This document shows, piece by piece, positions 5,047-12,627 of a stretch of 13,402 bases of DNA; positions within the stretch are counted from its first letter, which is position 1; every line of letters begins with the position of its first letter. Under the pieces are notes generated by a model that ran no database searches, was not told the origin of the DNA, and saw nothing but the letters and a program-made list of their open reading frames with translations. The stretch is taken from NCBI GenBank assembly GCA_934098345.1, contig CAKONX010000032.1, forward strand, positions 1-13,402, written 5' to 3'. The DNA comes from an uncultured Bacilli bacterium (lineage in GTDB: Bacteria > Bacillota_I > Bacilli_A > RF39 > UBA660). Position numbers and translations under genes: made by a program.

Positions 5047-7398
5047 ACTAGAAACTATATCAATATTATTTATTTTTCTAGATACATAAATTGATACTAT
5101 ATAAGAAATAATAAATGTAGCAAGTGCTGATATGACATAAGTTAATGGTTTTATATAAGCATTAAAGTCATAGTGTTCTTCAATTGCAACTTGGAATAAA
5201 TATTCAACTAATAAGTACCCTAAAGGTAGACCTATTATAATTGCTAAAATAGTTATCCAATTATTTTGTTTAACAAATACTTTTTTTATTTTTTTATTTT
5301 CAAAACCAAGTACTTTTAAAGTAGCAAATTGATATTGTTTTTCACTGTAAGATAAAATACTTAAATTATATATTATTATTACTCCTAACATAACTGCTAT
5401 AAATATAATTAAAGATATCATTGTTTTCATCATTGAAAGCATATTATTCATTGATTCTTTTAAAGCATTTTTATCTTGTATTAAATCAACTCCATCAATA
5501 GTTTCATTTTTATTTACTTTTTTATTTGTATAAATTGTATCTTCTTTATATTCTTTTCCTAAAGATTCATAATATTCTCTAGTCATACGCATATTTTGAT
5601 TTTGTGGGTCCTTTGTAAAACCAACTATTTTTGATTCAAAATATTCATCATTACCAGCAATATGCCATTTTATTTTATCACCAATTTTATATCCATCTAA
5701 CTCGGCAAGTTTACTTGTTATATAAACACCTTTGGAATTATCTAGTTTCATGAATTTATTTTTAGTATCAACAAATCTTAATAAAGAAGTTGAATCATTT
5801 ATTAAAGCTGTATTACTTGTTTTTTTATCATCTTTTAAAATTTCTATATTAAGTGTAAGTGATGTTTCATTTCCATAAATTTCTTTTAAGTTCTTTATTT
5901 CTTCATCGCTTATATCATTTTTAAGAGTTAATTTATAATCAAAATTGTAAATGTCATTAAATTGTAAATCTACAAAATGATTTAATGAGTCTTTCATTCC
6001 TAAAGCACATACAATTAAAACTGTACAACCTACTATTCCTGATAAACCCATAATAGTACGCATTTTATTTCTTATTATATCTCTTAAGTTCCATTTACTT
6101 GAAAAATTTAATTTATTAAATAATTTACCTATTGTTAAATTTAAACTACCCTTTTTAACCTTTGGTATTTCATTTCTTAAAGTTGCAGCTGGACATTCAT
6201 GTAAAATAGATCTAACTGTAAGATAAGTTATTAATAAAACTAAGAATATTACAACTCCAGAAACAATATAACTAGAACTACTCATTAAAGGAGCACCATT
6301 TGGTATTTCAAAGAATGAAGTTTCAAGAGACATAAATATATTACCAATTCCAAAATAACCTAATAATAAACCTAAAATTACTCCGATAAGTGAAACTGTA
6401 AAACCATAACTTAAATAATGAATAAGTATCTTTGTATCAGAAAAACCTAATGCTTTTAAAGTTCCAATTTGAACTCTTTGTTTTTTTACTACTCTAGTCA
6501 TTGTTGTAATAACTGAAAGAAGAGCAATAAAAATAAATAATCCTGAAAATACTCCTACATAAGTTTTACCTTCATCAATTTCACCTTGATAGGTTATATA
6601 AGATGCAGTTTTTGTAGCTGGAAGTACGATTGAAGAAGATTCAATATTATCTTCAATATCTTTTTTTACATCATCTATCTTTTCTTCATTATCTACATCA
6701 ACCATTAAATAGTTAAATACGTAGTAATCTTTATAATTAAAATTTTTTACGTATTTATTAAAGATATTTTCATCTTTAATATTCATCTCATCCATTACTT
6801 TTGATTTAATATAATTTTCACTTAACTCATTAATAGATAGATAAGCAAATCCAAATTCTTTTCTATTAGGATATAACTCAGATTCATCTTTAGTGTCATA
6901 TAAATGATCAGGAACATTAATTAAACCTAATACTTTTTCTTTTAATTCTAAAGTATCATATTTAACTAATATAGTATCACCTACATTAATACTATTTTCT
7001 TTAGCATAATATTCATCTAACCAAACACCATGTAAAGATGCATCAAATAGTACTCCCTTTTTTACATAGAACTTAGAAATATTGTTACTTTCAATAAAAT
7101 TTAAAAGTAAAGTTCGATCATTATCGGTAGTTGCATTAACAGATAGTTTTCTCTCAGCATCTTTTACATTATCAAGTTTTTTTACTTTTTTTAAGTCATC
7201 ATCAGTAAAATTAGCACCAATTGATACTAAATCAAATAAATTATTTTCAGAGTAAAACTTATCAGCTGTATGTTGCATACCACCCATGTATGCTTCAATT
7301 CCTGTATAAGCCATAACACCGATCATAACCATTAAAAATATTGCAATAAATTGTGACATGTTATTTTTTATGTCACGGATCATCTTTCTTACTAACAT
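5029..7398 (-). CDS. FtsX/MacB-type ABC transporter permease
   Basis: This is the membrane half of an ABC exporter, about 789 residues from ATG 7398. I see eight membrane segments in the duplicated FtsX plan: about 17-36; then 280-300, 333-355 and 377-397 in the first core; 448-466 opening the second half; and 658-680, 712-735 and 752-772. Two large extracytoplasmic regions (about 37-279 and 467-657) follow the first helix of each half. The coupling motifs 'GTLKALGFSDTKI' (312-324) and 'ATLKVLGFENKKI' (692-704) mark the two repeats. Such permeases export or act on peptides, lipids or antimicrobials at the membrane; the substrate here is unknown. I chose ATG 7398, one base after the ATPase TAA, because GAGG lies 12 bases upstream. 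Upstream ATGs at 7416 and 7437 lack an SD, and homologues typically begin close to this 'RKMIRDIKNNMSQF'. Confidence in the exact start is moderate. Confidence 0.88.
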   Translation of the reverse strand: MLVRKMIRDIKNNMSQFIAIFLMVMIGVMAYTGIEAYMGGMQHTADKFYSENNLFDLVSIGANFTDDDLKKVKKLDNVKDAERKLSVNATTDNDRTLLLNFIESNNISKFYVKKGVLFDASLHGVWLDEYYAKENSINVGDTILVKYDTLELKEKVLGLINVPDHLYDTKDESELYPNRKEFGFAYLSINELSENYIKSKVMDEMNIKDENIFNKYVKNFNYKDYYVFNYLMVDVDNEEKIDDVKKDIEDNIESSSIVLPATKTASYITYQGEIDEGKTYVGVFSGLFIFIALLSVITTMTRVVKKQRVQIGTLKALGFSDTKILIHYLSYGFTVSLIGVILGLLLGYFGIGNIFMSLETSFFEIPNGAPLMSSSSYIVSGVVIFLVLLITYLTVRSILHECPAATLRNEIPKVKKGSLNLTIGKLFNKLNFSSKWNLRDIIRNKMRTIMGLSGIVGCTVLIVCALGMKDSLNHFVDLQFNDIYNFDYKLTLKNDISDEEIKNLKEIYGNETSLTLNIEILKDDKKTSNTALINDSTSLLRFVDTKNKFMKLDNSKGVYITSKLAELDGYKIGDKIKWHIAGNDEYFESKIVGFTKDPQNQNMRMTREYYESLGKEYKEDTIYTNKKVNKNETIDGVDLIQDKNALKESMNNMLSMMKTMISLIIFIAVMLGVIIIYNLSILSYSEKQYQFATLKVLGFENKKIKKVFVKQNNWITILAIIIGLPLGYLLVEYLFQVAIEEHYDFNAYIKPLTYVISALATFIISYIVSIYVSRKINNIDIVSSLKGNE

Positions 7399-7399
7399 A

Positions 7400-8107
7400 T
7401 TACCAAACAACCTCATCAATATTTTTTGGATGTGCATTTTTTATGTCACTGTCAACACGACCATTTTTAATATTTATTACACGATCTGCTATTTCTGCAA
7501 TGAGTGAGTTATGAGTAACAACGATTACTGTTGTATCTTCATCACATTGACTTCTTAAAAGTTTTAATACTTCAACTCCAGTTTTAGAATCAAGTGCTCC
7601 AGTAGGTTCGTCACAAAGTAATACTTTTGGATTTTTCATTATAGCTCTAGCGATTGAAACTCTTTGTTGTTCTCCTCCTGAAAGTTCATTTGGAAACTTA
7701 TTTATATTTCTTTCAAGTCCAACACTTTTAATAACACTTTTAGCATCAACGTCTGTGTTAGTTACATCTTTAACAAGATTTACATTTTCAAGTACTGTAA
7801 GAGTTGGCATAATATTATAAAATTGAAAAATAAATCCAACATCATTAGCTCTATATTTTGTTAAACCTTTTGAATCTAACGCCGCAATATCTAAATCATC
7901 TATCATAATTGATCCTTTAGTAACTGTATCCATTCCACCAAGTAAATTTAAAAGAGTTGACTTTCCAGCTCCACTTGGACCTAAAATAACAACAAATTCT
8001 CCTTGATCAATACTTAAGTTTACGCCATCTAAAGCATTAAATGGTTTACCTCCAACTTGATAAGTTTTATAAACTTTTTTAACTTCTATAAAATTTTTCT
8101 TTTTCAT
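7400..8107 (-). CDS. ABC transporter ATP-binding protein (MacB/LolD/FtsE type)
   Basis: This 235-residue ATPase energises the adjacent FtsX-type permease. It has the A-loop region 'YKTYQVGG', Walker A 'GPSGAGKST' (43-51), Q-loop Gln95 in 'FIFQFYN', signature 'LSGGE' (142-146), Walker B 'VLLCDEP' (162-168), D-loop 'ALD' (171-173) and switch His199 in 'VTHN', all intact. The 'FQFYNIMPTLTVLENV' stretch is typical of the lipoprotein/macrolide-exporter branch. ATG 8107 follows GGGAGG by five to six bases. It is the first gene of an operon with permease and tetR, behind a TTGACT-17-TATAAT promoter bracketed by two palindromes. Confidence 0.95.
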   Translation of the reverse strand: MKKKNFIEVKKVYKTYQVGGKPFNALDGVNLSIDQGEFVVILGPSGAGKSTLLNLLGGMDTVTKGSIMIDDLDIAALDSKGLTKYRANDVGFIFQFYNIMPTLTVLENVNLVKDVTNTDVDAKSVIKSVGLERNINKFPNELSGGEQQRVSIARAIMKNPKVLLCDEPTGALDSKTGVEVLKLLRSQCDEDTTVIVVTHNSLIAEIADRVINIKNGRVDSDIKNAHPKNIDEVVW

Positions 8108-8118
8108 AATTCCTCCCT

Positions 8119-8138
8119 ATATGAAACAAGTTTCATAT
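8119..8138. promoter_or_regulatory. Operator 1: perfect palindrome over the transcription start of the ABC operon
   Basis: ATATGAAAC-AA-GTTTCATAT is a perfect 9-bp inverted repeat with a 2-bp centre (10 bp if the flanking T8118/A8139 are counted). It begins two bases downstream of the -10 and covers the expected transcription start. Its size and symmetry fit a TetR-dimer operator, and the operon encodes a TetR repressor. Binding by that protein is inference. Confidence 0.75.
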
Positions 8139-8140
8139 AC

Positions 8141-8169
8141 ATTATATAAATATATATTTTTAAAGTCAA
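8141..8169 (-). promoter_or_regulatory. Promoter of the ABC exporter-tetR operon
   Basis: -35 TTGACT (8169-8164, five of six), a 17-base spacer and a perfect -10 TATAAT (8146-8141). The predicted start is near 8134, inside operator 1. A second copy of the operator ends four bases upstream of the -35. This arrangement implies tight repression. Confidence 0.8.
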
Positions 8170-8173
8170 TACA

Positions 8174-8193
8174 ATATGAAACATTTTTCATAT
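8174..8193. promoter_or_regulatory. Operator 2: near-perfect copy of the palindrome upstream of the -35
   Basis: ATATGAAAC-AT-TTTTCATAT matches operator 1 in the left half-site and differs by one base in the right half-site. Its centre is 55 bp from that of operator 1, about five helical turns, placing both on the same face of the DNA. It lies in the gap between the surface-protein stop and the promoter. Confidence 0.65.
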
Positions 8194-8214
8194 AAAGTAA
8201 AAAAAATAATATAC

Positions 8215-9345
8215 TTAGTTGTCTATTACTTCTATTTTATTCTTTATATCTTCTTGTTTTTTCTTATTATATCTTCTATTATTAGTTATAACAATTACTA
8301 TAATAAGCGCAAATACTAAGAAGGCAATTATACCTGCAAATATATAGTTTTTTTCCTCTTTTATATCAAGTTTCTTTTTTATATTTATAACATATTCATT
8401 TGTAACTTCTTTATTTTCACTTATTACTTCAATTACTATTTTACTTTTATTTTGAATATTTGAATTTCCTTTAATATTAACTGTTGATTTATCGCTTGTT
8501 GGTGTAACTTTTATATCAAGAGATGAAACTTCTCCAGCTATTTCTAAAGTATAATTATGTACATTTTCTAAAAATTTAAATTTTTGACCAGTTACTTCAA
8601 TATTTTTTACACTAGCATCATTTTGACTTTCATAAACATTTTCTCCAGCTTTAAGTCTTTTAATATTTAAAGTATAAGTATTTTTATCTCCAGTCTCATT
8701 TGTAACTAAAATATCTATTACATTGTCTCCTTCTTCTAGATCAAGTTTACTTATTTCATATTTTGATTTTGAATCAACTAATTTTATAGTTGGATTTATT
8801 TTATCAACTTCATTTAATACTTCAATATTGTACGTTGTTATAAATCTTGAAAAAGTAAAATCTAAAGAATCATCTTTTATATCTTCAATTAATAGATTAT
8901 TTATACTTGTATTTCTTGGTTTTTCTTCATCTTTTTTTATTTCACTTGGAACAAAATTTAATATATTACTTTTTAATATTTCAGTAAAACCATTATAACT
9001 AAAATTATTTATTGTTATATAACCATTTGTTGTATTTTGTATCTCAGTAGTTACTTTACATTTAAAATTTATAAATGTGTTATCAAGTGGAATCCCTTTT
9101 AAATTGAATTCATAATTATTTATTGGACTAATTTCGGTTAAACCAGCAGCATAAGTAAAATTATCACATGTAATATAACTTGGAACATTTAATCTGCCTT
9201 TAATATATTCATATTCAATATTTCCTTTTCCTTCTATTTTACATGAAAATTCATCATTTAAAGTTTTATTACCGGTATCACATTCAAGACTGCTAGCAAA
9301 AACAAATGTTGGCAAAATAAAAAGTAATAGAATTATTTTTTTCAC
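8215..9345 (-). CDS. Secreted, membrane-anchored surface protein with two cadherin-like beta-sandwich domains
   Basis: From GTG 9345 the protein has 376 residues. It opens with a signal peptide (MKKIILLLFILPTFVFA, cleavage after Ala17) and ends in a membrane helix (about 334-354) followed by a basic cytoplasmic tail 'NNRRYNKKK', so the bulk faces outward. Residues 18-135 hold four Cys (22, 35, 60, 96), possibly two disulfides, in a module I do not recognise. Residues about 147-230 and 244-325 are two repeats ending in 'YTLNIKR' and 'YVINIKK', the pattern of the cadherin-like beta-sandwich (Cadherin-like b-sandwich, PF12733) family. I chose GTG 9345 because GGAGGG ends seven bases upstream; the earlier ATG 9360 overlaps that SD. 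It sits behind the gatB terminator with only a weak -10 (TAAAAT) in the gap. Adhesion or envelope interaction is likely, but the ligand is unknown. Confidence 0.75.
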   Translation of the reverse strand: MKKIILLLFILPTFVFASSLECDTGNKTLNDEFSCKIEGKGNIEYEYIKGRLNVPSYITCDNFTYAAGLTEISPINNYEFNLKGIPLDNTFINFKCKVTTEIQNTTNGYITINNFSYNGFTEILKSNILNFVPSEIKKDEEKPRNTSINNLLIEDIKDDSLDFTFSRFITTYNIEVLNEVDKINPTIKLVDSKSKYEISKLDLEEGDNVIDILVTNETGDKNTYTLNIKRLKAGENVYESQNDASVKNIEVTGQKFKFLENVHNYTLEIAGEVSSLDIKVTPTSDKSTVNIKGNSNIQNKSKIVIEVISENKEVTNEYVINIKKKLDIKEEKNYIFAGIIAFLVFALIIVIVITNNRRYNKKKQEDIKNKIEVIDN

Positions 9346-9414
9346 TTTCGTTCCCTCCATATTCTATTACTATTTTATCACAAATTTAATATAATTATAT
9401 ATTTTTTAACTTTC

Positions 9415-9444
9415 AAAATAAAAAAGCAAGATTATCTCTTGCTT
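9415..9444 (-). terminator. Intrinsic terminator of the aspS-gatCAB operon
   Basis: On the minus strand AAGCAAGA and TCTTGCTT form a perfect 8-bp stem around a 5-base loop (9444-9424), followed by TTTTTATTTT (9423-9414). The gatB stop codon lies in the loop and stem, so the gene and its terminator overlap. Confidence 0.88.
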
Positions 9445-10877
9445 AATTCACTTGTTAAAATTTCTTTTACTTTAACTGGGTTTGCTTGACCACGAGTTTT
9501 TTTCATTACTTGACCAACAAAGTAATCAAACATATTAGTTTTACCGTTTTTGTATTCTTCTATTTGACTACTATTTTCATCTAAAACCTCAGTAACAACT
9601 GAAGTTAAAGCTCCATCATCGCTTATTTGTTCCATTCCTTCGGCTTTCATAATAGATCCAGGTTCTTCACATCTTTCAAGTGTTAAGAAGAATAATTCTT
9701 TAGCTTGTTTAGAAGAAATCTTACCATTACTCATAGCTTTTAATATAACAGTTAAACGTGTAGGTGTTAAATATAAATCTTTAATATCTGTATCATGCTT
9801 ATATACATAACCTAAAATATTACCTGTAATCCAATTTGCTGCTAATTTAGCATCTGCTCCAAGTGATATACATTCTTCAAAATATGTAGCAACGTTAATG
9901 TCTTTAATTAAAATACCAGCATCGTATTCTGAAAGACCATATTCTTTCATATATTTATCTTTTCTTTCATAAGGAAGTTCTGGAATACTTTTTCTTATTT
10001 CCTCTAACCATTCTTTAGTTATCTTGAATTTTGGAATATTTGGTTCAACAAAATATTTATAATCAATAGCATCGACTTTACTACGCATATGGATAGTTGT
10101 TCCAGATTCTTCATCATATCTTCTTGTTTCTTGTTCTACTTCGTCATAACGTCCTGCATCTTTAAGCTCACTTTGTCTTTTAATCTCATAAATAATTGCG
10201 TCATGTACTCCGCCAAATGAGTTAACATTTTTAACTTCAACTTTTGTTCCTAAAGTATTTTCATCATCACTTATAGAAATATTTACGTCACATCTTATTT
10301 GACCTTTTTTAGAATCAGCTTCACTTATTCCACAATATTGATATATTGCACGAACATATTCAAGGAAGTATACTGCATCATCTGCTGAATGTAAGCAAGG
10401 TTCAGTTACAAGTTCAAGAAGTGGAACACCTGCACGATTATAATCAATTGTTGAAGTATCATATAAGTGATTCATACTAGCTGCATCTTCTTCTAAGTGG
10501 ATATTGTCTATTCCGACTCTAAAGCTTGTTCCATCATCACGAATAATATCTAAGTATCCACCCATACCAACACAGTCTTCTGGTGGATTTTGAGTTATTT
10601 GAAAGTTTTTTGGCATATCAGGATAATAATAGTTTTTTCTTTCAAAATACATATATTCTGGTTGACGACAATTTAAAATTTCACTCATCATCAAAGACAT
10701 TTTTACAGCTTCTTTATTTAAAACTGGTAAAGTTCCAGGAAAACCCATGTCAATTGGTCTTATATTTGTATTTGGCATTTCTGAATATCCATTTTTAGCA
10801 CTTGAAAATACTTTTGATTTAGTTTCAGATATTTCACAGTGCATTTCAAGGCCGATAGTTACATAATATTTACTCAT
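9432..10877 (-). CDS. gatB: Asp-tRNA(Asn)/Glu-tRNA(Gln) amidotransferase subunit B
   Basis: GatB binds the mischarged tRNA and phosphorylates its Asp or Glu side chain for amidation by ammonia channelled from GatA. The 481 residues match the usual length (about 475). Visible marks are 'IGLEMH' (8-13, with Glu11 and His13), 'RKNYYYPDMPKNFQITQ' (80-96), 'HLEEDA' (127-132), 'RCDVNIS' (195-201), 'KNVNSF' (216-221) and a C-terminal YqeY-type domain ending 'QANPVKVKEILTSELSKR'. It belongs to the form without zinc-binding Cys in the N-terminal part, as in Bacillus. 'HLEEDAGK' of most GatB proteins is 'HLEEDAAS' here. The start ATG 10877 overlaps the gatA stop by one base and follows AAGGAGG by seven bases. 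It is the last gene of the operon, with the terminator over its stop. Confidence 0.96.
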   Translation of the reverse strand: MSKYYVTIGLEMHCEISETKSKVFSSAKNGYSEMPNTNIRPIDMGFPGTLPVLNKEAVKMSLMMSEILNCRQPEYMYFERKNYYYPDMPKNFQITQNPPEDCVGMGGYLDIIRDDGTSFRVGIDNIHLEEDAASMNHLYDTSTIDYNRAGVPLLELVTEPCLHSADDAVYFLEYVRAIYQYCGISEADSKKGQIRCDVNISISDDENTLGTKVEVKNVNSFGGVHDAIIYEIKRQSELKDAGRYDEVEQETRRYDEESGTTIHMRSKVDAIDYKYFVEPNIPKFKITKEWLEEIRKSIPELPYERKDKYMKEYGLSEYDAGILIKDINVATYFEECISLGADAKLAANWITGNILGYVYKHDTDIKDLYLTPTRLTVILKAMSNGKISSKQAKELFFLTLERCEEPGSIMKAEGMEQISDDGALTSVVTEVLDENSSQIEEYKNGKTNMFDYFVGQVMKKTRGQANPVKVKEILTSELSKR

Positions 10878-12328
10878 TACTTAACCTCCTTTGCAATCAT
10901 ATTTTTATATTCCATCGCGCTTTCTAAGGCATAAGCAATATTTAAAACATTTTGATCATCATAACAGTTTCCTGTAATGTTTACTCCTACTGGAAGGCCA
11001 TCGATTAATCCATCTGGAATAGTTATAGATGGGAAACCTCCAAAGTTTCCAATTTGTAAATGTTCTTCAAGTACATCAAGTTCACTTTCATCTAAAACAT
11101 CTTTATCATTTTCAAATTTCTTAGCAACACCAGTTCCAACTGGCATAATAAATGCATCATAACTCGCAAATAATTCTTTAAATTTATCTACAATAAGTCT
11201 TCTAACCCTTTGAGCATTTTTAAAGTATCTATCTTGGTTTTCAGATTGTAAAACGTATGAACCAATTATAAATCTTCTTTTTATCAATGGAGAAAATCCT
11301 TTAGTTCTATGATCTTTCATTTGTTCTTGATAAGTATTACCTTCTCCTCTTGGACCGAAAATGAATCCAGTTAAGTTAGACATGTTACTTGTAGCTTCAG
11401 CACAAGATAAAACTACATATGTAGAAGATATTGCATTAAGTAAAGTTCTATCAATTTTTACGCCTTCTACTATAGCTCCAAGGCTTCTTAATTTATCAAG
11501 AGTTTCGTGGAAAATACTTAAATGACGAGTTAATTCAGGAGTTTTATGAGTATATGAGTTAATATCACATATATCTTCTAAATAGAAAAGTTTTTTACCT
11601 TTAATATCTTTATTTAAATTATCATATAGATGAATATCACTTGAATCCCAAGTAGTCATATCATACTTGTCGATTCCTTTCATACCATCTACTACAATTG
11701 CAGCATCTTCAACATTTCTTGTTAAAGCCCCACATGTATCTAAAGAAGAAGCAAAAGCAAATAAACCATATCTTGAAATCATTCCATATGTTGGTTTATA
11801 TCCAACAATACCACAGTAAGCAGCAGGTTTACGAATAGAGTCTCCTGTATCTGATCCCGTTGCATAAGGAATAAGTCCAGCAGCAACTATAGCAGCTGAT
11901 CCAGAAGAAGAACCAGCACACATACGTGTTTTATCCCATGGATTTAAAATATTTCCAGTATGAGCTGTTGTTCCAGTTCCACCCATACCAAATTCATCCA
12001 TTGCTGTTTTATTTACTAAAATTGCTCCTTTACTCTCTAAGTTTTTTATAGCAGTTGCTGTAAAAAATGGAACATAATCTTTTAAAGTATTACTTGATCC
12101 AGTTGATAAAATTCCAGCAGTTGAATAATTATCTTTACAAGCAAAAGGTATTCCAGATAAAAGTTCTTTAGTAACTTCTTTAGAAGAAGCATTATCTACA
12201 ACAGTAACTACTGCATTATATTCTTCTTTGGCAGTATAAGAGTCTTTTATAGCTTCTTTAACAAGTTCTTCGCTTGTAATAGAACCAGATTCTAATTCTT
12301 CATGTAATGTTTTAATATCTTTATCCAT
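10877..12328 (-). CDS. gatA: Asp-tRNA(Asn)/Glu-tRNA(Gln) amidotransferase subunit A
   Basis: GatA is the glutaminase of GatCAB: an amidase-signature enzyme that releases ammonia from glutamine and passes it to GatB. The 483 residues are full length. The Ser-cisSer-Lys triad is visible as Lys65 ('PFACKDNYS'), Ser140 ('AGSSSGSAA') and nucleophile Ser164, with the same spacings (75 and 24) as in Staphylococcus GatA. The strongly conserved 'GSDTGGSIRQPA' is 'GSDTGDSIRKPA' here, placing an Asp (163, codon GAC) directly before the nucleophile. 'GIVGYKPTYGMISRYGL' and 'FASSLDTCG' follow as expected. Its ATG 12328 overlaps the gatC TAA by one base, with AGGTGG upstream, so the subunits are translationally coupled. 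Confidence 0.96.
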   Translation of the reverse strand: MDKDIKTLHEELESGSITSEELVKEAIKDSYTAKEEYNAVVTVVDNASSKEVTKELLSGIPFACKDNYSTAGILSTGSSNTLKDYVPFFTATAIKNLESKGAILVNKTAMDEFGMGGTGTTAHTGNILNPWDKTRMCAGSSSGSAAIVAAGLIPYATGSDTGDSIRKPAAYCGIVGYKPTYGMISRYGLFAFASSLDTCGALTRNVEDAAIVVDGMKGIDKYDMTTWDSSDIHLYDNLNKDIKGKKLFYLEDICDINSYTHKTPELTRHLSIFHETLDKLRSLGAIVEGVKIDRTLLNAISSTYVVLSCAEATSNMSNLTGFIFGPRGEGNTYQEQMKDHRTKGFSPLIKRRFIIGSYVLQSENQDRYFKNAQRVRRLIVDKFKELFASYDAFIMPVGTGVAKKFENDKDVLDESELDVLEEHLQIGNFGGFPSITIPDGLIDGLPVGVNITGNCYDDQNVLNIAYALESAMEYKNMIAKEVK

Positions 12329-12627
12329 TATCCCACCACCTTTGGTACACTTACTTCATCACCATCTGTGTCATCACAGTTAGCAAGTAAGTCTTTTATA
12401 TCAATTGATTCTTCAACTTCATCGTCTCTTAGAACATATTCAAAATTATCTAAAGCATGAGTCATTGGAAGAACATCTTTTATATTAGGTATTTCATTTA
12501 TTTTATTGATATTTGCATCAATTACTGCAAATTCTTTAAATACCATATCTTTTTCTTCATCACTTAAACCAATCATTAATAAATCGGCAAGTTTTTCTAC
12601 CGCTTCAGGTGTAAAACCATTATTCAT
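12328..12627 (-). CDS. gatC: Asp-tRNA(Asn)/Glu-tRNA(Gln) amidotransferase subunit C
   Basis: GatC is the small subunit that wraps around and stabilises GatA in the GatCAB complex. From ATG 12627 it has 99 residues, about the usual size. The family pattern is clear: an N-terminal helix pair 'VEKLADLLMIGLSDEEKD', then 'EFAVIDANINKINEI', the turn 'VLPMTHAL', 'VLRDDEVEES' and the C-terminal 'VSVPKVVG'. Of the possible starts (GTG 12636, ATG 12633, ATG 12627), 12627 is best because GGAG lies 10 bases upstream; the other two are one and four bases away. This start overlaps the aspS stop by eight bases. Confidence 0.93.
   Translation of the reverse strand: MNNGFTPEAVEKLADLLMIGLSDEEKDMVFKEFAVIDANINKINEIPNIKDVLPMTHALDNFEYVLRDDEVEESIDIKDLLANCDDTDGDEVSVPKVVG

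Noticed and set aside
5029..8107. A bacteriocin or lantibiotic locus around the ABC exporter
   Set aside because: No precursor peptide, modification enzyme or two-component system lies in the window; the permease type and TetR control fit a general exporter equally well.
8195..8215. T-run (8 Ts on the minus strand) just after the surface-protein stop as a terminator
   Set aside because: No stable stem precedes it; the best pairing is five AT-rich pairs with a 12-base loop.
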